NCBI RefSeq assembly: GCF_025567525.1
Contig: NZ_JAOQJY010000009.1
Span: forward strand, 1 to 64,000
Direction of reading: 5' to 3'
From: Gallintestinimicrobium propionicum
GTDB taxonomy: Bacteria > Bacillota > Clostridia > Lachnospirales > Lachnospiraceae
Length of the DNA: 64,000 nt
Part shown: positions 57,858 to 64,000 of the stretch, one piece after another
Position numbering within the stretch: position 1 is the first letter of the stretch
Layout of the letters: each line of letters opens with the position of its first letter
Notes under the pieces: generated by a model
What the model saw: only the letters and a program-made list of their open reading frames with translations
Databases searched by the model: none
Told to the model about the DNA's origin: nothing
Position numbers and translations under genes: made by a program

Positions 57858-57946
57858 TTCGTGACAACAAAATGCCCTAAAAGCGTACCTTTTGTTGTAT
57901 TTATAATTTTTTTGCGCTTTTGCGAATGGTGCGAGTGAACAGTAAC
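57858..57946 (-). repeat. Hairpin repeat family 1, covariant extended copy 8
   Basis: TTCGTGA is followed by arms CAACAAAA (57865-57872) and TTTTGTTG (57890-57897). An A/T-rich insert follows, then TGCGAATGGTGCGAG and GAACAGTAAC, matching the extension of copies 1 and 4. Both arms differ from the common form in a paired way. It lies 8 bp beyond the ychF stop codon. Confidence 0.7.
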
Positions 57947-57953
57947 GATTTTC

Positions 57954-59051
57954 TCAGACATTGAAGCGGAACAGGATTACATCGCCGTCCTGTACCACAT
58001 ATTCCTTGCCCTCCATGCGGACAAGTCCTTTTTCTCTCGCTGCCGCAAGGGAGCCGTTTTCCAGCAGATCTTTGTAATTGACAACCTCAGCCTTGATAAA
58101 GCCGCGTTCGAAGTCGGTGTGAATCTTGCCGGCCGCCTGCGGTGCTTTTGTGCCCTGTTTGATCGTCCATGCTCTCGTCTCATCCTCGCCGGAAGTTAAA
58201 AAGCTCATCAGGCCGAGCAGATGGTAACTTGCGCGGATCAGCTTTTCCAGACCGGATTCTTTTAATCCAAGGTCATCCAGAAACATCTGGCGTTCTTCAT
58301 CGTCCAGCTCGGAAATTTCTTCCTCGATCTGTGCGCAGATCGCAAATACCTCACTGCCGGTTTCTTTTGCATATTCTCTGACTGCCTGTACGCCTGCGTT
58401 GTCTGCGCCATCGTTTGCCAGATCCTCTTCCCCGACATTCGCCGCATAGATCACCGGTTTTGCAGTCAGCAGGTTCAGGTTCTTGAAGTATTCTTCCTCG
58501 TCTTCATCCTCTGTCTCGAAGCCGATTGCAAGCTTTCCGTCCTCCAGACGCTCCTTGACACGCTCCAGCATCGCCAGCTCTTTTGCCTGCTCCTTATCCA
58601 TTCTCGCGCCCTTTGCCACTTTGGCGATTCTGCGTTCCAGAATTTCCAGGTCGGAGAAGATCAGCTCGAGGTTGATCGTCTCGATGTCGCGCAGCGGATT
58701 CACGCTTCCATCTACATGGACAACGTTGCTGTCCTCAAAACAGCGAACGACGTGCACGATCGCATCCACTTCGCGGATATTGCTCAAAAACTGGTTGCCA
58801 AGGCCTTCGCCCTTAGAAGCACCTTTTACCAGACCTGCGATGTCTACAAACTCGATCACAGCAGGCGTTACCTTTTTGGAATGATACAGATCACCCAGAA
58901 GCTTTAAGCGCTCGTCCGGAACGGCTACCACACCTACATTGGGGTCAATGGTACAGAACGGATAGTTTGCAGACTCCGCACCAGCTTTCGTCAGAGAATT
59001 AAATAAGGTACTTTTACCAACATTCGGGAGACCAACGATTCCTAGTTTCAT
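57954..59051 (-). CDS. ychF: Redox-sensitive ribosome-binding ATPase YchF
   Basis: This 365-residue Obg-family protein prefers ATP. It begins MKLGIVGLPNVGKSTLFNSL (P-loop), has FVDIAGLVKGASKGEGLGNQ near residue 68, and the TGS domain at the end, with AWTIKQGTKAPQAAGKIHTD near 287. The G4 motif NxxE replaces NKxD, as in the family. It is a single-gene unit ending at terminator 57812. Confidence 0.96.
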   Translation of the reverse strand: MKLGIVGLPNVGKSTLFNSLTKAGAESANYPFCTIDPNVGVVAVPDERLKLLGDLYHSKKVTPAVIEFVDIAGLVKGASKGEGLGNQFLSNIREVDAIVHVVRCFEDSNVVHVDGSVNPLRDIETINLELIFSDLEILERRIAKVAKGARMDKEQAKELAMLERVKERLEDGKLAIGFETEDEDEEEYFKNLNLLTAKPVIYAANVGEEDLANDGADNAGVQAVREYAKETGSEVFAICAQIEEEISELDDEERQMFLDDLGLKESGLEKLIRASYHLLGLMSFLTSGEDETRAWTIKQGTKAPQAAGKIHTDFERGFIKAEVVNYKDLLENGSLAAAREKGLVRMEGKEYVVQDGDVILFRFNV

Positions 59052-59068
59052 TTTACGATTTACCTGTC

Positions 59069-59097
59069 CGAAAACCCTTGATTTATCGGGATTTTCG
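59069..59097 (-). promoter_or_regulatory. Leader hairpin before ychF
   Basis: CGAAAA-CCC and GGG-TTTTCG arms pair around a short A/T loop, ending just before ACAGG and the ATG at 59051. It could limit ribosome access. The remaining gap 59098-59324 is A/T-rich and shows no gene; a ychF promoter is not clear. Confidence 0.5.
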
Positions 59098-59329
59098 CCT
59101 TTCTATGTTTTTGTACTGCACAATTACCTGCACATTTTCAGGACGCTTTCTATTTTCTCCAGCTCTTTTATTTTCTCCCTCTCTCTGCCGTGTAAGCAAA
59201 AAGTTGGATACAATCTAATAATATATCATATTTGTTTTCTTTTTTAAACCTCAAAAATCAATTTTCCAAAGATCATAACGCATAACACACCGTCCCAAAA
59301 TCCACTTTCGTCATTCCAAATCCGATGGC

Positions 59330-59358
59330 TTGTTTTTTTTTATGCTTTCCGCTATACT
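59330..59358 (+). promoter_or_regulatory. Promoter of the SNF-family transporter
   Basis: TTGTTT (59330-59335), 17 bp and TATACT (59353-59358) on the plus strand. About 70 nt of leader precede the ATG at 59433. Confidence 0.55.
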
Positions 59359-59432
59359 TCTCTCTGCAGGCTCTGTTTTTTCTCCTGGGCAGAGCTGTAT
59401 TTGGGAAAAAGAAAAGAGGGAAATCAACAACA

Positions 59433-60770
59433 ATGGAAAAAAGGGAACAACTCGGCAGCCGTCTCGGATTTATCATGATCTCGGCAGGATGTGCCATCGG
59501 CTGCGGCAATGTATGGAAATTTCCGTGGATGTGCGGACAAAACGGGGGTGGAGGCTTTATGCTGATCTATCTGATCTGCCTGCTCATTCTCGGTCTGCCT
59601 GTCATGACGATGGAATTTTCCGTCGGGCGCGCTGCCCGGACAAGTCCGATCTACATGTACCAGAAGCTCGAAAAGCCCGGCCACAAATGGGGGATTTTCG
59701 GTATCGTCAGTCTGATTGGCAATATTACCCTGATGGCGTTTTACACCGTCGTGTGCGGCTGGCTGATCTATTACTTTGTGAAATTTATAACCGGGCAGAA
59801 TCAGTCCTTCGGCTTTACACAGATGATTCAGAATCCGTCCGTCAATGTGTCCTATCTGCTCATCACAGTCATCGTCGCTTTTCTGATTCTGAGCTTTGAC
59901 TTACAGGGCGGGCTGGAACGCATCACGAAATATATGATGACCTCTCTGCTCGTTCTGATGCTGGTGCTGGCGGTCCACAGCCTGACCCTTTCCGGCGCAG
60001 CAGACGGGGTGAAGTTTTATCTGGTTCCAGACTTTTCCAAGATCAACGGCTCCGTCATCGTCGGCGCAATGAATCAGGCATTTTTCACACTGTCGGTTGG
60101 AATGGGAGGCATGGCTATTTTCGGCAGCTATATTGACAAAAAGCGGTCGCTGATGGGGGAATCCGTCACCATTATTTTACTGGACACACTCGTGGCAGTT
60201 CTCGCAGGGATCATCATGTTCCCCGCCTGCTTTACCTACGGGCTGGAGGTCAATGCAGGACCCAGCCTGTTATTCGACACCATGGCGGATGTCTTCAACC
60301 ACATGGCTGGCGGACGCATCTGGGGCACTCTGTTTTTCCTGTTCATGGTGTTCGCCGCCCTTTCAACTGTCCTGGGCGTCTGCGAAAATATTCTCGCCAT
60401 GATCCGCGAGCTCACCGGCTGGTCACGAAAAAAGGGCTGCATTGTCTGCGGCGCCGGCATTTTTGTCCTGGCTCTGACAACTGCCCTCGGCTACAGCCTC
60501 CTGCATTTTCAGCCCTTCGCAGCAGGCACGGCATGGCTGGATTTCTGGGATTTTATCGTATCCAACAATATATTGCCCATCGGTTCCCTGGTGCTTGCTC
60601 TGTTTTGCTGCAACAGCTTTGGCTGGGGCTGGGAGAATTTCGTACAGGAAGCCAATACCGGACACGGTTTAAAGGTGAAGGCATGGATGAAACCAGTCTT
60701 TCGCTTCGTCGTCCCGATTGCCATCGCGTTTATTTATATCTACGGCATGGCGACATTTGCGTGGCGCTAG
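59433..60770 (+). CDS. Sodium-dependent amino acid transporter (NSS/SNF family)
   Basis: This 445-residue sodium symporter begins GSRLGFIMISAGCAIGCGNVWKFP, the conserved first helix that binds substrate and sodium, and has ITLMAFYTVVCGWLIYYF near residue 100. About eleven membrane segments are visible, fewer than the twelve of LeuT-like animal proteins but typical of bacterial members. The amino acid is not predictable. The ATG at 59433 follows GAGGG at 12 bp; an upstream frame to 59325 covers the promoter. It is one of only two plus-strand protein genes. Confidence 0.92.
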   Translation: MEKREQLGSRLGFIMISAGCAIGCGNVWKFPWMCGQNGGGGFMLIYLICLLILGLPVMTMEFSVGRAARTSPIYMYQKLEKPGHKWGIFGIVSLIGNITLMAFYTVVCGWLIYYFVKFITGQNQSFGFTQMIQNPSVNVSYLLITVIVAFLILSFDLQGGLERITKYMMTSLLVLMLVLAVHSLTLSGAADGVKFYLVPDFSKINGSVIVGAMNQAFFTLSVGMGGMAIFGSYIDKKRSLMGESVTIILLDTLVAVLAGIIMFPACFTYGLEVNAGPSLLFDTMADVFNHMAGGRIWGTLFFLFMVFAALSTVLGVCENILAMIRELTGWSRKKGCIVCGAGIFVLALTTALGYSLLHFQPFAAGTAWLDFWDFIVSNNILPIGSLVLALFCCNSFGWGWENFVQEANTGHGLKVKAWMKPVFRFVVPIAIAFIYIYGMATFAWR

Positions 60771-60777
60771 GCACAAA

Positions 60778-60816
60778 CAATAGAATGCACGCTCTGCGAG
60801 CATTCTATTGTCATGA
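60778..60816 (+). repeat. Hairpin repeat family 1, copy 9
   Basis: CAATAGAATGC (60778-60788) and GCATTCTATTG (60800-60810) are followed by TCATGAA. It lies 7 bp after the stop codon of the plus-strand transporter and has the opposite orientation to the minus-strand copies, so the orientation follows the direction of the gene before it. Confidence 0.85.
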
Positions 60817-60822
60817 AAAATA

Positions 60823-60859
60823 GGCTGCCCGGAGGATTTTTTCATTCCTCCGGGCAGCC
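60823..60859. terminator. Bidirectional terminator between the transporter and rsgA
   Basis: GGCTGCCCGGAGGA pairs perfectly with TCCTCCGGGCAGCC around a nine-base loop, with a T run following on the plus strand. It serves the convergent genes on both sides. Confidence 0.88.
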
Positions 60860-60889
60860 GTTTTTATGCTCTGTCTAAATCCGTCTCAG

Positions 60890-61783
60890 TCAGGTGTCCC
60901 TACGCCTTCCGTATCCCGTCTTTTTTTTCAAATCTTCATAAAGCAGCTGATAATTTTCATATCTCCCCTTGCTGATTTCGCCGTTATCCACCGCTTCCTT
61001 CACTGCACAGTCCGGCTCCGCCAGATGCGCGCATCCCCGGAACCTGCAATTTCCGGCATGTGCTGCGATTTCCGGAAAATAGCCGCCCAGCTCTTCTTTC
61101 TCAACGCCGAATAACTCAATCGAGGAAAAGCCCGGCGTATCCAGAATGTAGGTATCCTCTTCCACCCACATCAGCTCCGTATGCCGCGTCGTATGCCGTC
61201 CCCGTTCAATTTTTTCACTTACTGCGCCTGTCTGCATCTGTACACCATCCTGCAGCAGGTTGATCAGAGACGATTTTCCGACTCCGCTGGGACCGGCAAC
61301 AGTCGTCGTCTTCCCCCGAAGATACTCCCGGATCGCTTCAATACCTTCTTTTTGTGCCGCGCTGACAAACAGCAGCGGATAGCCACTGGTGCGATAGCGT
61401 TCCCTTACTTCCGCGATCATTTCGTCGGAAGCCAGATCCGTCTTGTTCATACAGATCAGTGCAGGAATTCCCTGTTTTTCCATTAAAACCAGAAACCGAT
61501 CCAGTAAGTTAAAGTTCGGTTTGGGGCTCACAAGTGCAAAAATGACAAGCGCCTGATCCACATTGGCTACTGCCGGTCGGATCAGGCTGTTTGTTCTCGG
61601 CAGGATTTCATCCAGATTTCCCTTTTTTTCTGTTTCGTCCAGGACACTGATTGAAACCAGGTCGCCCGGCAGGGGCTTTTCCTTATCTTTTCGGAAAATG
61701 CCCCTTGCACGGCATTCGTATACGCCCTGATGGGTGTGCACATAATAAAATCCACCGATTCCCCTGATGATTTTTCCCTGCAT
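60890..61783 (-). CDS. rsgA: Ribosome small subunit-dependent GTPase RsgA
   Basis: This 297-residue circularly permuted GTPase helps 30S maturation. It has an N-terminal OB fold, the G4 motif ICMNKTDL near residue 110, then the P-loop GPSGVGKSSLIN near 163 and DTPGFSS near 215. The zinc-binding end shows CRFRGCAHLAEPDCAV. It lies 4 bp after prkC, as in many Firmicutes. Confidence 0.96.
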   Translation of the reverse strand: MQGKIIRGIGGFYYVHTHQGVYECRARGIFRKDKEKPLPGDLVSISVLDETEKKGNLDEILPRTNSLIRPAVANVDQALVIFALVSPKPNFNLLDRFLVLMEKQGIPALICMNKTDLASDEMIAEVRERYRTSGYPLLFVSAAQKEGIEAIREYLRGKTTTVAGPSGVGKSSLINLLQDGVQMQTGAVSEKIERGRHTTRHTELMWVEEDTYILDTPGFSSIELFGVEKEELGGYFPEIAAHAGNCRFRGCAHLAEPDCAVKEAVDNGEISKGRYENYQLLYEDLKKKTGYGRRRDT

Positions 61784-61787
61784 CCAC

Positions 61788-63899
61788 TTATCCTTCCGAT
61801 GTAAACATGACCTGGCGCTGCACGGTCTGTCTCGTTGTCGTTCCGGGCACGGTTACAAGGTTTCCATCCTCGTCCGTCGTCGTGGTCGCCTCACCGGTCA
61901 CCGTATATTCGTAGGTAATCAGTCCTGCCGGATCTGCCATTCCATGCAGATTGACTGTCGTGATCGGGAAAGAACGAACTGTCGTCTTTAAATATTCCGT
62001 ACCGGACTGTCCGGTGATCGTTACTGTACACTCGGTTCCTTCTTTGTACTGGGGATCCAGATCTGCCGGGCTTGCAACCGCTTCCTGATATGCGTAGGTA
62101 ACCGCTTTGGGGCCGACGCTGATTCCGATATCGATCGTAGAACCGGGCTCTACCGCAGCACCTGCCGTATAGCTTGCATAGCATACCTTTCCGGCAGGAA
62201 CCGTGTCATCGCTCATCTCTTTCTGGTCCCCGATCAAAAATCCGTTTTCTGTCAAAATTGCAACCGCTGTCTCCACATCCAGACCGATGATAGCCGGCAT
62301 CGTATTTTTACTGCCGGTATCCGGTCCCTGGCTGATCACGATCGTCACGGCAGAGCCGGAGGCTGCACGGGAACCGCCGACCGGATTCTGGGAAATAACC
62401 TTTCCCTTTTCAATCGTATCGGAGTAACCGTCCGCTTTCGTCACGGTAAATCCGCTTCTGGTCAGCGTTGCGGTCGCATCCGCCTCCAGTGCTCCTAACA
62501 CATCAGGAACCGGGATTGTGTCCGTATCGGAAGCAGGTGCTGTGCCGCTCACCGTCAGCTGTACCTGCGTACCGGAGGAAACCGTCGTACCGCCCTGTAC
62601 ATCCTGTGAAATGACATTGCCCTCCGCTACCGTATCGGAAGTCTCATAGGCAAATTTTACCTTCAAACCAAGGTCTTCTAAGATCTTCTGCGCCTCTGCC
62701 GCGGATTTACCGGTCACATTCTCCACCGTCACCTGCGCAGACGTCGCGCCGAAATTGAAAATACCTACTGCCCTGCCGACTAAAAAGATCACGGCACAGC
62801 CGATTAAAACAGCACCGATGATCGCCAGCAGCGTCGTGATTTTTTCCATTCTGGAATCGTCATCGTACTCCTCATCCTCGTCTTCTTCATCCTCTTCCGG
62901 TTCTTCATAGGCGGGCTGTTTTTTCTTTTTGGGCTTCTGGGGCGTCTCGTTCTTTTTCAGGCGCGCGCCCTCTGTTGCCTCTTTATTTCTGCTCTCATTG
63001 ATTTCCTTGCGTTCCCTGGAGGTCACGGTACGGGTCGCCATCGCCTCATCCGGGTTCTCGATCTGGACAAAATCCTCGTCCGGGGACATCAGCGCCTTTT
63101 TCAGGTCAGCAATCAGCGCCGCCATACTGTGATAGCGGCGATCCGGACTTTTCTGGGTACATTTTAAAACAATCTGTTCCACGCAGACCGGAATTTCCGG
63201 CACGTATTCTCTCGGAGACGGCATTTCTTCCTGAATATGCTTGATCGCAATCGCAACCGTCGTCTCACCGTTGAACGGAACGCGTCCGGTCAGCATTTCG
63301 AAAAGTGTAATACCCATCGAATAAATATCACTCTTTTCGTCGCTGTATCCACCTCTTGCCTGCTCCGGAGAAGTGTAATGCACAGAACCCATGACATTTG
63401 AGGTGATCGTGTTGCTTGTCGCCGCTTTTGCAATGCCAAAATCCGTCACCTTTACCTTGCCGTCCTTGGAAATAATGATGTTCTGCGGCTTGATATCCCG
63501 ATGGATAATATGGTTGTTATGCGCTGCCTCGATGCCCATGCATGCCTGAATGGCGATACTTAACGCCTCCCGCACGGACAGACGCGCCTTTTTTTCGATA
63601 TATTTTTTGAGCGTGATGCCGTCTACAAGTTCCATAACGATGTAGTAAACCCCGTTATCTTCCCCGACGTCATACACATTTACAATATTCGGATGCATCA
63701 GACTGGCTGCTGCCTGGGCCTCTACCCGGAATTTAGATACGAAATTCGTATTTTCGGAAAATTCCTGCTTCAGCACTTTCACCGCTACATGCCGGTTCAG
63801 TTTGTGATCCTTTGCCTTATAAACATCTGACATTCCGCCCATCCCGATGCGCTCGAGCACCTCGTAACGGTCGCCTATCATTGTTCCTATCTTAATCAT
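61788..63899 (-). CDS. prkC: Serine/threonine protein kinase with PASTA domains (PrkC/Stk1)
   Basis: This 703-residue membrane kinase senses cell-wall fragments. The kinase domain (about 12-270) shows GMGGMSDVYKAK, the catalytic lysine in VAVKVLK near 41, HRDIKPQNI and DFGIAKA. A basic, then strongly acidic juxtamembrane segment (EEDEEDEDEEYDDD) precedes one membrane helix (about 355-380). Outside are three PASTA repeats (about 385-590; for example VTVENVTGKSAAEAQKILED and IPVPDVLGALEADATATL) and an extra beta-rich end domain. The ATG overlaps the PP2C gene stop (ATGA). Confidence 0.96.
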   Translation of the reverse strand: MIKIGTMIGDRYEVLERIGMGGMSDVYKAKDHKLNRHVAVKVLKQEFSENTNFVSKFRVEAQAAASLMHPNIVNVYDVGEDNGVYYIVMELVDGITLKKYIEKKARLSVREALSIAIQACMGIEAAHNNHIIHRDIKPQNIIISKDGKVKVTDFGIAKAATSNTITSNVMGSVHYTSPEQARGGYSDEKSDIYSMGITLFEMLTGRVPFNGETTVAIAIKHIQEEMPSPREYVPEIPVCVEQIVLKCTQKSPDRRYHSMAALIADLKKALMSPDEDFVQIENPDEAMATRTVTSRERKEINESRNKEATEGARLKKNETPQKPKKKKQPAYEEPEEDEEDEDEEYDDDSRMEKITTLLAIIGAVLIGCAVIFLVGRAVGIFNFGATSAQVTVENVTGKSAAEAQKILEDLGLKVKFAYETSDTVAEGNVISQDVQGGTTVSSGTQVQLTVSGTAPASDTDTIPVPDVLGALEADATATLTRSGFTVTKADGYSDTIEKGKVISQNPVGGSRAASGSAVTIVISQGPDTGSKNTMPAIIGLDVETAVAILTENGFLIGDQKEMSDDTVPAGKVCYASYTAGAAVEPGSTIDIGISVGPKAVTYAYQEAVASPADLDPQYKEGTECTVTITGQSGTEYLKTTVRSFPITTVNLHGMADPAGLITYEYTVTGEATTTTDEDGNLVTVPGTTTRQTVQRQVMFTSEG

Positions 63900-64000
63900 C
63901 CGCTCACCTCATCTGAAAACGGCTCCATAATAATCACCGCGATATTATCTCTTCCGCCGTGGTCGTTTGCAGCCTGCACCAGCCGCTGCGCCCGCTCTTC
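63896..64000 (-). CDS. PP2C-type protein phosphatase, C-terminal end (cut by the window edge)
   Basis: The last 34 codons and stop are visible. RDNIAVIIMEP is the end of a PP2C/Stp1-type phosphatase, which reverses phosphorylation by PrkC. The stop codon overlaps the prkC start. The rest of the gene lies outside the window. Confidence 0.85.
   Translation of the reverse strand, partial: EERAQRLVQAANDHGGRDNIAVIIMEPFSDEVSG

Overview
The window looks like chromosomal DNA of a spore-forming Firmicute of moderate G+C, most likely a member of the Lachnospiraceae. The evidence is the sporulation set spoIIGA, sigE, sigG and ylmC beside ftsZ, a Firmicutes-type mraZ-rsmH-ftsL division cluster, strong AGGAGG ribosome sites, and consensus TTGACA/TATAAT promoters. 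I do not assign a genus. Almost all genes lie on the minus strand. The exceptions are sigG, one amino-acid transporter and two tRNAs.

Layout, left to right. 1-430 is a block of four tandem strong promoters firing leftward out of the window, as found upstream of ribosomal RNA operons. 602-9125 is one leftward gene string: a peptide ABC importer, a YqeG phosphatase, shikimate dehydrogenase, a shikimate kinase/3-dehydroquinase fusion and a YitT membrane protein. 9320-16100 holds nrdR, a cytoplasmic mannan-degradation set (AraC regulator, GH38, GH76), an SGNH hydrolase and three tRNA-Leu genes. 16097-22560 holds a Y-family polymerase, a lipase-like protein, a J-protein, ThrH and a GH3 glucosaminidase, then a strong promoter with no clear gene. 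22665-26669 is an ABC system with an extracellular adaptor. 26967-27293 is an assembly gap that cuts the end of an aspartate kinase belonging to the ACT-hom-aspartokinase operon (to 30295).

30389-42019 holds PAP2 and lipid-kinase genes, a lipoprotein, a complete sugar ABC importer, a GH51 arabinofuranosidase and an unusual flavodoxin/SCP2/membrane fusion. 42125-57694 is the sporulation and division region: ylmC, sigG (inverted), sigE, spoIIGA with Spo0A boxes, then ftsZ, ftsQ, murA, ftsW, murD, two class B penicillin-binding proteins, ftsL, rsmH and mraZ with its operator. mraY, murE, murF and murG are absent. 57954-64000 holds ychF, an SNF-family transporter, rsgA, prkC and the end of the PP2C phosphatase gene.

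The intergenic DNA is rich in structured repeats. A hairpin family of about 40 bp (up to about 85 bp in extended copies) occurs nine times, mostly just after stop codons, and two diverged copies keep their stems by paired changes. Other structured DNA includes a run of five back-to-back hairpins, a three-copy 40-bp tandem repeat and a multi-hairpin element inside the division cluster. The most unusual proteins are the shikimate fusion, whose linker is rich in S, Y, G and Q, and the flavodoxin/SCP2/membrane fusion. Protein functions come from family motifs read by eye; no database search was run.
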